Shown piece by piece: positions 56,801-63,065 of a DNA stretch of 64,000 nucleotides. The notes beneath the pieces were generated by a model, which did not search any database, was not told the origin of the DNA, and saw nothing but the letters and a program-made list of their open reading frames with translations. Where the stretch lies: NCBI RefSeq assembly GCF_013385825.1, contig NZ_JACAPG010000008.1, positions 124,001 to 188,000 of the forward strand. Reading direction: 5' to 3'. The position numbers and the translations under genes were made by a program. This DNA comes from Pseudomonas reactans. Its GTDB lineage: Bacteria > Pseudomonadota > Gammaproteobacteria > Pseudomonadales > Pseudomonadaceae. Each line of letters starts with the position of its first letter. The stretch's first letter is position 1.

Positions 56801-59698
56801 GAACAGGCCCATGAAGCGCTGATCAGCATGCTCGACCAACTGGCCGCCGGCCAGGAAATCAGCCCGGCACCGGCCCGTGTCCACGCCCTGCGCGAGCTGC
56901 TGGATGAAGCCCTCGACCCGTCCGCCACCGGCCTGATCAAAAGCGATGGCAGCCGCGCGCTGAGCATTGCCGAACTGGGCGCCGCCACACAGCAGTTGGA
57001 TCAGCAAACGACGATGGACGACGAGATCGTCGAGATCTTCCTCGAAGAAGCCGTGGACATCCTCGACAGCGCCGGGCAGTCGCTCAAGCGCTGGTTGCTG
57101 GAGCCCGACAACGCCGCGCCGCTGTCGTCGTTGCAACGCGATCTGCACACCCTCAAGGGCGGCGCGCGCATGGCTGAAATCGAACCGATTGGCGACTTGG
57201 CCCATGAGTTGGAATGCCTGTACGAAGGGCTGGTGGACCGCCGCTACAGCTACTCTGCCGAATTGTCCCAAGTGCTGATGGCCAGCCATGAGCGCCTCGC
57301 CTTGCAGCTTGAAGAACTGCAACATCACCAGCCCCTGAGCGATAGCGCCGAGCTGATCGCCAGGGTGCGCGCCTTGCGCCAAGGCAGCGCGCCTGCGGCA
57401 CCGGCCGCCGCGCCGCCTGCGTCTGGCGCCGACCCTGAGCTGCTGGATATCTTCCTCGAAGAAGCGGCCGACATCCTCGACAGCTCCAGTGCTGCGCTGT
57501 CGCGCTGGCAGGCCGAGCCCGGTAATCGCCAGGAAGTGGAGACCCTGCTGCGCGACCTGCACACCCTCAAGGGTGGCGCGCGTATGGTCGAGATCGCGCC
57601 CATCGGCGACCTGGCCCATGAACTGGAATTTCTCTACGAAGGCCTGTCCGCCGGTTTGCTCGCGCCATCCCCGGCGTTGTTCGCATTGCTGCAAGGCTGC
57701 CACGACCGCCTGGCGCAGATGATCGACGCGGTGGCGGACGGCTTGCCGGTCGGCTCGGTGGACAAGCTCATCGAGCGCATCAAAAGCCTGGTGCACCCGA
57801 GCGACGAGCCTGTGACGCCATTGGCGTTGCCGGCGGGCAAGGCGGAGGCCGTCGTCGATCCGATGGCCGACATGGTGAAGATCTCTGCCGAGTTGCTCGA
57901 CGACCTGGTCAACCTGGCTGGTGAAACCTCGATCTTTCGTGGCCGTATCGAACAACAAGTCAACGACGCACGCATCGCCCTGACCGAAGTGGAAACTACG
58001 ATTGAGCGCATGCGCGACCAACTGCGTCGCCTCGACACTGAAACCCAGGGCCGCATCCTCAGCCGCCAGCAAGCCGAGGCCGAGCGCCTGGGCTATGAAG
58101 ACTTCGACCCGCTGGAAATGGACCGCCATTCGCAGTTGCAGCAACTGTCGCGCGCGTTGTCCGAATCTGCCTCTGACTTGCTCGACCTCAAGGACACCCT
58201 TGAGCGCCGCAACGAAGACGCCCACGACCTGTTGCAGCAACAGGCGCGTATCAACACCGAGTTGCAGGAAGGCCTGATGCGCACGCGCATGGTGCCGTTC
58301 GAACGCATGCTGCCGCGCCTCAAACGCATCGTGCGCCAAGTGGCGGGTGAGTTGGGCAAGGACGTGGAGTTCATCGTCGGCAACGCTGAAGGCGAGATGG
58401 ACCGCAACGTGCTGGAACGCATGGCGGCGCCGCTGGAACACATGCTGCGCAACGCCGTCGACCATGGGCTGGAGTCCCGCGATGCACGGCTGCTGGCCGG
58501 TAAGCCGGAGAAAGGTCGCATCACCCTGGACTTGACCCACGAAGGTGGCGACATCGTCTTCGACATGCGCGACGACGGCGCGGGTGTGCCGCTGGAGGCC
58601 GTGCGGCGCAAGGCGATCAAGCGCGGTTTGCTCGACCCGAATCAGGAGATCAGCGACCGCGACGTGTTGCAGTTCATCCTGCAACCGGGCTTCTCCACGG
58701 CGGAAAAGATCACGCAGATTTCCGGGCGCGGCGTGGGCATGGATGTGGTGCATGAGGAAGTGCGTCAGTTGGGCGGTTCGATGTTCATCGACTCGACGCC
58801 GGGTATGGGCGTGCACTTTCGTATTCGCTTGCCGTTCACCGTGTCCGTCAACCGTGCGCTGATGGTGCAATGTGCGGACGATCAATATGCGATCCCGCTC
58901 AACACCATCGAAGGCCTGGTGCGTGTGTTGCCCCATGAGTTGGCCGGGCATTACCAGCAAGACCCGCCACGTTATGAATACGCCGGCCAGCGTTACGAGC
59001 TGTTTTACCTGGGCGACCTGTTGCACACCGTCAGCCGCCCGAAACTGTTGGGCCAATATCAACCAGTGCCGGTGCTGCTGGTGCAATGCAACGAGCGGCG
59101 CGTGGCGATCCATGTGGACGCCATGGCCGGCACGCGGGAAATCGTGGTCAAGGGCCTGGGGCCGCAGTTTGCCGGCGTGCAGGGTTTGTCTGGCGCGACG
59201 ATTCTGGGCGATGGTCGCGTGGTATTGATCATCAACCTGCTGGCGCATATCCGCGCCCGCCCAGCGGCCTTGCCGGCGCAGTCAGTGGATGCGCCGCTGA
59301 TCCTCAACGACCCGCTGAAAAAGCGTCCGTTGCTGGTGCTGGTGGTGGACGACTCGGTCACCGTGCGCAAAGTCACCAGCCGCCTGCTGGAACGCAACGG
59401 CATGAACGTGCTCACCGCCAAAGACGGCATCGACGCCCTCGCCGTGCTGGAAGAGCACAGCCCGGACCTGATGCTGCTCGACATCGAAATGCCGCGCATG
59501 GACGGCTTCGAAGTCGCCACCCAAGTGCGCAACGACCCCCGGCTGATGCGCCTGCCGATCATCATGATCACCTCGCGCACCGGCCAGAAACACCGCGACC
59601 GCGCCATGGCCATCGGCGTGAATGACTACCTCGGCAAGCCGTACCAGGAATCGGTGCTGCTCGAAAGCATCGCCTACTGGAGCAAGTCCCATGCTTGA
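53894..59698 (+). CDS. chpA: multi-Hpt hybrid histidine kinase ChpA
   Basis: A 1934-residue CheA-like kinase. Hpt-type sites: a divergent first one with H48 (VHQVHGALQMV), then four canonical HTLKG motifs at H656, H789, H1085 and H1223. At least two further Hpt-like segments lack the histidine (VRGALAMIPLPRAA near 480, LTTLGEGAHV near 930). Then come the dimerisation region (about 1325), the ATPase domain (N box HMLRNAVDHGLESRD, DDGAGVP, GRGVGMDVV, about 1510-1640), a CheW-like domain (about 1646-1790) and a C-terminal receiver with D1863 (MLLDIEMPRMDGF). P. aeruginosa ChpA has about 2470 residues, so this is a shorter version. Confidence 0.95.
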   Translation: MVDRHDYVALEWVKGDIAETLKQARSALDAYVETTDAEAISECLACVHQVHGALQMVEFYGAALLAEEIEELALALQAGSVSQRDESIRLLQQALTQLPLYLDRVHSARRDLPLVVLPLLNDLRSAHGESLLSETSLFSPQLLTIAPLPDEALAQRAVPDLKEQLRQWHQLLQQALAGLLREDHGPSNLEDMARVFARLEALCQGAPLLPLWQVTSALVEGMLTGVIANSPALRSLLKASDKQLKRLLAQGIGGINQPAPDELLKSLLFYVAKVTRPTPRMQSLKERYGLDEALPDSAVVDAERARLAGPDRNAMGSVLGALCEELVRVKERLDLFVRSDRQHTSDLDALLAPLRQIADTLAVLGFGQPRKVIIDQLAVVLSLVQGQREPNDAVLMDVAGALLYVEATLAGMVGTVEPESREESRLPTTDLTQIHQLVIRESCQCLKQAKELVIDCIEADWDRQRLESLPELLSQVRGALAMIPLPRAASLMRGCTDYVDEQLMGNDAPPSERQLAHFADVISSLEYYLERMLQDSDAAGERVLELATQGLAALGYLPAEKPWRQALVAPDGALAAEVAPSQSQFDALASPTSRLNPPALQRPGSLLPPPADEEPIDDELREVFLEETDEVLEVLHRYLPNSADKTAQAEMRRAFHTLKGSGRMVRALVLAELAWAVENLLNRVLERSVNLGPDVQQVLDEAVALLPELIADFAIDDQRQRDEVDALAARAHALASGTPALAAEPHDPMLLEIFRNEAQSHLDSLNHFLQQAAEHVPLQVSDELQRALHTLKGSAYMAGVLPIAELARPLDHLTREYKAHRLPLDLDEVELLLEAEGLFQKGLRDLDNDPLAPINGAEDLISRTQGLLDQQLEALLDVHIKRDPQLIANFLAQGMDILLDAESLLRRWQQHPGERQELTALLDELTTLGEGAHVADLHAIDALCEALLDLYGAVEESSLAVSERFFHEAEQAHEALISMLDQLAAGQEISPAPARVHALRELLDEALDPSATGLIKSDGSRALSIAELGAATQQLDQQTTMDDEIVEIFLEEAVDILDSAGQSLKRWLLEPDNAAPLSSLQRDLHTLKGGARMAEIEPIGDLAHELECLYEGLVDRRYSYSAELSQVLMASHERLALQLEELQHHQPLSDSAELIARVRALRQGSAPAAPAAAPPASGADPELLDIFLEEAADILDSSSAALSRWQAEPGNRQEVETLLRDLHTLKGGARMVEIAPIGDLAHELEFLYEGLSAGLLAPSPALFALLQGCHDRLAQMIDAVADGLPVGSVDKLIERIKSLVHPSDEPVTPLALPAGKAEAVVDPMADMVKISAELLDDLVNLAGETSIFRGRIEQQVNDARIALTEVETTIERMRDQLRRLDTETQGRILSRQQAEAERLGYEDFDPLEMDRHSQLQQLSRALSESASDLLDLKDTLERRNEDAHDLLQQQARINTELQEGLMRTRMVPFERMLPRLKRIVRQVAGELGKDVEFIVGNAEGEMDRNVLERMAAPLEHMLRNAVDHGLESRDARLLAGKPEKGRITLDLTHEGGDIVFDMRDDGAGVPLEAVRRKAIKRGLLDPNQEISDRDVLQFILQPGFSTAEKITQISGRGVGMDVVHEEVRQLGGSMFIDSTPGMGVHFRIRLPFTVSVNRALMVQCADDQYAIPLNTIEGLVRVLPHELAGHYQQDPPRYEYAGQRYELFYLGDLLHTVSRPKLLGQYQPVPVLLVQCNERRVAIHVDAMAGTREIVVKGLGPQFAGVQGLSGATILGDGRVVLIINLLAHIRARPAALPAQSVDAPLILNDPLKKRPLLVLVVDDSVTVRKVTSRLLERNGMNVLTAKDGIDALAVLEEHSPDLMLLDIEMPRMDGFEVATQVRNDPRLMRLPIIMITSRTGQKHRDRAMAIGVNDYLGKPYQESVLLESIAYWSKSHA

Positions 59699-60146
59699 CC
59701 ACCGCACCAGCCAACTCACCGGCCTGCTCCTGCCCTTGGCCGACCGCCACCTGGTGCTGCCCAACGTCGCCATTGCCGAGCTGATCGACTTCCAGCGCGG
59801 CGAACCGGCCAGCGATGCGCCGCCGTGGTATTTGCGGCAAGTGACCTGGCGCGACCGGCAAATCCCGCTGATCAGCTTTGAAGCGGTGTGCGGCGAAGCC
59901 AGCGTGACCGGCGAACGCTCGCGGATCGTGGTGCTGAACGCGTTGGGTGGGCGGCCGACGTTGAAGTTTATTGCGTTGGTGATCCAGGGGATTCCCCGGT
60001 CGTACAAGCTTGATAGTGAATTGAGCTATGTGGACGTGCCGCTGTGCCCGCTGGAGCTGGCGGCGGTGCAGGTGGGGGAGCATGTGGCGAAGGTGCCGGA
60101 CTTGATGGGGTTGGAAGCCCTGCTGGTCGAATCCGGCCTGGCCTGA
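59691..60146 (+). CDS. chpC: CheW-like protein ChpC
   Basis: A 151-residue CheW-domain protein (LLLPLADRHLVLPNVAIAEL, LRQVTWRDRQIPLISFEAVC, LVIQGIPRSYKLDSELSYVD). In P. aeruginosa ChpC is a second adaptor of the Chp system. The ATG at 59691 overlaps the end of chpA by 8 bases, so it takes the place where chpB (a CheB-like methylesterase) would stand; chpB is not present. Confidence 0.88.
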   Translation: MLDHRTSQLTGLLLPLADRHLVLPNVAIAELIDFQRGEPASDAPPWYLRQVTWRDRQIPLISFEAVCGEASVTGERSRIVVLNALGGRPTLKFIALVIQGIPRSYKLDSELSYVDVPLCPLELAAVQVGEHVAKVPDLMGLEALLVESGLA

Positions 60147-60175
60147 GCACTATTCTCCAATTCAGCGAGACCTAC

Positions 60176-60264
60176 TGTGGGAGCTGGCTTGCCTGCGATA
60201 GCGGAGTGTCACTCACACATAAGCTAGCTGACCCACCGCCATCGCAGGCAAGCCAGCTCCCACA
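60176..60264. repeat. REP doublet, GTGGGAGC variant
   Basis: Inverted repeats TGTGGGAGCTGGCTTGCCTG and its complement, about 39 bases apart. The outer end is TGTGGGAG rather than TGTAGGAG, a separate REP subtype. It marks the border between chpC and the accessory patch. Confidence 0.9.
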
Positions 60265-60296
60265 TTTGATCTTCTGTGCCCGCTAGATCGTGCTCG

Positions 60297-60608
60297 TTAT
60301 TCAATCCGCGCAAACCGCTCAATCACCGGCTGCTCCCGATGCTCGGCCTGCCACAAGTCATAGGCGCTTTGCATCGACAGCCATAACTGCCCAGTGCTCA
60401 CACCTGCCCGCTCAAGCCGCACCGCCAAGTCAGGACTGACAGGCGCACGCCCATGCAAAATCCTCGAAAATGTCTCACGGGCGAATCCCAGGCGCCGGGC
60501 CATTTCGGTGATGGTGATGTCCAGGGCAGGGATTACATCTTCAAGCAGGATTTCACCTGGGTGAGGGGGGTTGTGCTGGGTCATATCAGGCTTAGTGTTT
60601 GGATTCAT
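60297..60608 (-). CDS. HigA-family antitoxin / XRE-type regulator without a toxin partner
   Basis: About 103 residues (95 if it starts at the ATG at 60584). It contains the family signature HPGEILLEDVIPALDITI and a helix-turn-helix (MARRLGFARETFSRILHGRA, SPDLAVRLERAGVSTGQLWL). HigA antitoxins normally follow a higB toxin gene, but only 187 bases separate this gene from the next one and no HigB-like frame is visible upstream or downstream. Neither start has a convincing Shine-Dalgarno. It may be an orphan regulator or the remnant of a toxin-antitoxin pair. Confidence 0.8.
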   Translation of the reverse strand: MNPNTKPDMTQHNPPHPGEILLEDVIPALDITITEMARRLGFARETFSRILHGRAPVSPDLAVRLERAGVSTGQLWLSMQSAYDLWQAEHREQPVIERFARIE

Positions 60609-60795
60609 GACGTTCGACCGTGGCGGGGTTCGGAAAAAAAATGCTAGAGAAACGGGTTCCGAGCAACAACCTGAAAGCTTTGTCAGCATTGGATGTAATT
60701 GCTGTAGGCGACTTCTGCATTTGGATTTGGTGGGTTTTCAGGTCTAAGCGGGGTGGCTAGGTTCTGCGCTTCTCACTACCAAAAAGGGGCCGAAA

Positions 60796-61200
60796 ATGAC
60801 CATACCGTTAAAGTCTCAACTGCGTAATGGCCTACTCGTGGTTTGCCTGATTTATATCGGTGCCAGTTGGTTCCTATCCCCAGGAATGCCGGATCTGGAT
60901 GAAGTCGTGTTGGAGCATTCCTTGGGCAACGGCAGCTCGATTTATGGAGCACGCGACGGCCAGGGCGGTGCGACAGTGGGGTTCTCCTACAGGTACTACG
61001 TTCATAAGGAATTAGGCAGTGATCGGGAGATACTGACAGCGCTGGTCTCGGCACCTCCCTTTATGACAACCAAAGAGCCTGCAGTCCAAGTGAGCCGGGT
61101 GGCTGGGCTCATCCACGTCACTGTTCGTGGGGAGGTTTATGAATACCGCAGCTACCCGCTGGAAGGGTTGGGCGCTGTGACCATAGATATGAAGTTGTAG
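60796..61200 (+). CDS. hypothetical membrane-anchored protein
   Basis: A 134-residue protein that I do not recognise. One hydrophobic segment near residues 11-28 (GLLVVCLIYIGASWFLSP) is probably an uncleaved signal anchor; the rest looks like a small beta-rich periplasmic domain (TVGFSYRYYVHKELGSDREI, SRVAGLIHVTVRGEVYEYRS). AAAAGGGG upstream of the ATG is a possible ribosome-binding site. Divergent from the HigA-like gene. No function is proposed. Confidence 0.65.
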   Translation: MTIPLKSQLRNGLLVVCLIYIGASWFLSPGMPDLDEVVLEHSLGNGSSIYGARDGQGGATVGFSYRYYVHKELGSDREILTALVSAPPFMTTKEPAVQVSRVAGLIHVTVRGEVYEYRSYPLEGLGAVTIDMKL

Positions 61201-61530
61201 GCCGAATGGGCTCTCGGATTTTTCCTGCAAGATTTTGGGCTGTGCATGAACTTGTCGCGAGCAGCCAGCGCGCCTAGTCTTCGTCTCGTCATCGCAAAAA
61301 ACGGTGACACGGACGTGCAAGTCCGACGAAACTGTTTAGGCGTACAAACGCCCAGCCAACCAACGGGCGTTTTTTGTGCTCGCTGCTTTATGGCGGCTGC
61401 GCGCAGGAGGTCTTCGGACCTGCTGGGTGTCCTAAACAGGCCCGGTCTTGCACACCTGCGCACGGTCGCCACCCTCATTCGCGTGCAAGCGAAAGGTGGC
61501 GCTCCTTACTCACTGTTTAGGAGCTTCATC
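61201..61530 (+). promoter_or_regulatory. structured 5' leader with switch-like alternative pairings
   Basis: No protein gene is supported in these 330 bases. Two words each recur as sense-antisense-sense: GTGCAAG (61315-61321, 61483-61489) against CTTGCAC (61447-61453), and CTGTTTAGG (61332-61340, 61513-61521) against CCTAAACAG (61431-61439). The last copy overlaps the AGGAG of the downstream gene (61519-61523). Between them lie a terminator-like hairpin (61346-61375), a competing hairpin (61339-61352) and a UUCG-capped hairpin (61404-61425). A hairpin at 61468-61500 presents GTGCAA in its loop. The parts are seen directly; regulation is inferred. Confidence 0.6.
61346..61375 (+). terminator. 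terminator-like hairpin inside the DUF6124 leader (possible attenuator)
   Basis: AAACGCCC (61346-61353) pairs with GGGCGTTT (61365-61372) around an 11-base loop, followed by T to 61375. A rival stem GGCGT (61339-61343) / ACGCC (61348-61352) uses the same left strand, so the two cannot coexist. Confidence 0.6.
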
Positions 61531-61770
61531 ATGGTCAAACCTACCCCCAATCCGCCCCTCTTCACCGTAAACCCGCACGAAAACACCGAAACCCTGCTGG
61601 TCAACGCCAGCGAAACCCTGTCTTCCCTTAACGCACTCACCTGCAATCTCGCCTTCGACCTGGACACCTCCCAGCGCGCGATCATGCTCGGCATCCAGCA
61701 AATGGCGGAGCTGGGGCAGCTATTAGTGGATCGGGCCCTGGAACAGATTTCCCCTTCTGCAGTCGCTTAA
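61531..61770 (+). CDS. DUF6124-like small Pseudomonas protein
   Basis: A 79-residue protein (MVKPTPNPPLFTVN, then a helical part LLVNASETLSSLNALTCNLA and GIQQMAELGQLLVDRALEQI). This resembles the small DUF6124/DUF3077-type proteins found in several copies in Pseudomonas genomes; the function is unknown. The ATG at 61531 has AGGAG at 61519-61523 with a 7-base spacer. The frame stays open upstream to 61246, but that stretch is dominated by RNA-like inverted repeats, so the short form is preferred. Confidence 0.7.
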   Translation: MVKPTPNPPLFTVNPHENTETLLVNASETLSSLNALTCNLAFDLDTSQRAIMLGIQQMAELGQLLVDRALEQISPSAVA

Positions 61771-61776
61771 AACTTG

Positions 61777-61816
61777 ATCGTTCCCAAAAAGGGACCTATC
61801 GTTCCCTTTTTGGGAC
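61777..61816. promoter_or_regulatory. operator-like repeats before the MNT-HEPN module
   Basis: ATCGTTCCC-AAAAA-GGGAC (61777-61795) and ATCGTTCCC-TTTTT-GGGAC (61798-61816) are direct repeats exactly 21 bases apart, two helical turns. Each half is itself a TCCC-N5-GGGA palindrome, and the cores at 61782-61794 and 61803-61815 are perfect complements. The site ends 15 bases before the ATG of a winged-helix nucleotidyltransferase, which is the natural candidate for binding it. Confidence 0.65.
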
Positions 61817-61831
61817 TCTTTGGCCGCTGCC

Positions 61832-62461
61832 ATGCACACCTTGCCGATCAGCACTGCACTCTTCACCGTCACCCAACAAAAAGTACTGGGCCTGCTGTTC
61901 GGCAAACCCGACCAAAGCTTCTTCACCAATGAAATTGCGCGATGGGCCCAGGTGGGCAAGGGCAGCCTCACTCGTGAGCTTGAACGTCTGCAATTGGCGG
62001 GCATCTTGAGCATGACGCGCCAAGGCAACCAGACCCATTACCAAGCCAACCCCCAATGCCCGATTTACTCGGAGTTGTTGGCCATCGTGCGCAAGACCCT
62101 GAGCCTGGATGAACCATTGCGCACTGCACTGGCGCCGTTCGCCAAGCAGATAACCTGGGCGTTTATCTACGGCTCCATCGCCAAAGGCGAGGCGCACTCA
62201 TCCAGTGACATAGATCTCATGTTGATCGGCGAAAGCCTCAACTACAGTGAAGTCATGGAGCAGCTCATGCCGCTGGAAGAGCAACTGGGCCGCACCCTCA
62301 ACCCGACGCTTTACACCCCTGAAGACTGGATCGGCAAATGGAATGCCGGGAACAGTTTTGTGCAGCGGGTCGTGCAGCAGGACAAGATCAACCTGATGGG
62401 GAGCAACCCCCTGGAATCCACGGATGGACAACAAGGTAAACCTGGAGAATCTGCAACGTAG
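61832..62461 (+). CDS. winged-helix MNT-type nucleotidyltransferase (antitoxin of MNT-HEPN pair)
   Basis: A 209-residue protein. Residues about 14-75 form a winged helix (FFTNEIARWAQVGKGSLTRE, GILSMTRQGNQTHYQAN), and residues about 105-175 a minimal nucleotidyltransferase fold with YGSIAKGEA (G114, S115) and SSDIDLMLIG (D126, D128). MNT antitoxins adenylylate their HEPN partner; the added DNA-binding domain suggests it also represses the operon. No Shine-Dalgarno precedes the ATG (a TTG at 61820 is the alternative), so a leaderless transcript is possible. Its end overlaps the HEPN gene by 38 bases. Confidence 0.82.
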   Translation: MHTLPISTALFTVTQQKVLGLLFGKPDQSFFTNEIARWAQVGKGSLTRELERLQLAGILSMTRQGNQTHYQANPQCPIYSELLAIVRKTLSLDEPLRTALAPFAKQITWAFIYGSIAKGEAHSSSDIDLMLIGESLNYSEVMEQLMPLEEQLGRTLNPTLYTPEDWIGKWNAGNSFVQRVVQQDKINLMGSNPLESTDGQQGKPGESAT

Positions 62462-62858
62462 CGGCGGCTTGAAGGCTGAGCCGCCGGATCGCAAAGAGTG
62501 TGATGGGCTGATGCGTTCAGCCAGGGATCGGCTGAGGGACGCCGGTAATCCGCAGTTATCATTCGCCAGTCGTTTCGACCTGGCTTACAACGCCGCTCAT
62601 GCTATCGCCCTTACGGCCTTGCGCTTGCAAGGTTATCGCTCGGATAAACGCTATCTGGTCTTCCAATGCCTGGTTCATACCGCAGACGCCGGCAAAGTGC
62701 AGGTGAGGTTGTTGGCGTTGTGTCATGAGCGTCGGAACCTCGCGGAATATGAAGGGTACATGGATGAAGATGAGGCGCTGCTGGGCCAATTAATGGAAGG
62801 TGCGAAGATATTAATGAGCAATGTGCAAGCATTGCTTGCTGGTCATAGGTGGGAATGA
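62424..62858 (+). CDS. HEPN-like putative toxin partner
   Basis: A 144-residue all-helical protein overlapping the MNT-type gene by 38 bases. Segments SFASRFDLAYNAAHAIALTA and CHERRNLAEYEGY match the HEPN-like proteins that accompany such nucleotidyltransferases. An R-X5-H arrangement (R95 to H101) fits the loose HEPN RNase pattern, but the canonical R-X4-H-X-Y is not clear: Y109 stands after RRNLAE without the expected histidine. RNase activity is therefore inference from partnership. Confidence 0.7.
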   Translation: MDNKVNLENLQRSGGLKAEPPDRKECDGLMRSARDRLRDAGNPQLSFASRFDLAYNAAHAIALTALRLQGYRSDKRYLVFQCLVHTADAGKVQVRLLALCHERRNLAEYEGYMDEDEALLGQLMEGAKILMSNVQALLAGHRWE

Positions 62859-62871
62859 ATCACCGGTCAAC

Positions 62872-62960
62872 TGTAGGAGCCGGCTTGCCGGCGATGGCGT
62901 GCTGTCAGTTGGCACATTGTTCAATTAGCGACCGCTATCGCTGGCAAGCCAGCTCCTACA
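62872..62960. repeat. REP doublet, GCCGGC/GCTGGC-type
   Basis: Inverted REPs (TGTAGGAGCCGGCTTGCCGG and, at the other end, GCTGGCAAGCCAGCTCCTAC) separated by about 36 bases, bordering the accessory patch on its right side before mdcA. Confidence 0.9.
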
Positions 62961-63065
62961 CAGGCTTTGTTACTCCAGCCGTAACGATCCACCGCCCAGC
63001 TTGATTGATGGCCCCCTCAATCACTCCTAAGGTACAGCCCACGACAGCAAACCCGTGGAGCGACC

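Noticed and set aside
54692..59248. Very long minus-strand frames (618 and 880 codons) across chpA
   Set aside because: They are antisense shadows of chpA, which has all its kinase, CheW and receiver motifs in the plus frame. Their composition is typical of antisense translation.
61311..61522. Integron attC-like or retron-like element
   Set aside because: The inverted words resemble attC arms at first sight, but the GTTRRRY/RYYYAAC cores are not met, and no integrase or reverse transcriptase is nearby.
61246..61530. N-terminal extension of the DUF6124-like protein by 95 codons
   Set aside because: The frame is open, but the ATG at 61246 has no good Shine-Dalgarno, while the ATG at 61531 has AGGAG at ideal spacing. 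The stretch is dominated by inverted repeats and a terminator-like hairpin, so an RNA role explains it better. It cannot be fully excluded.
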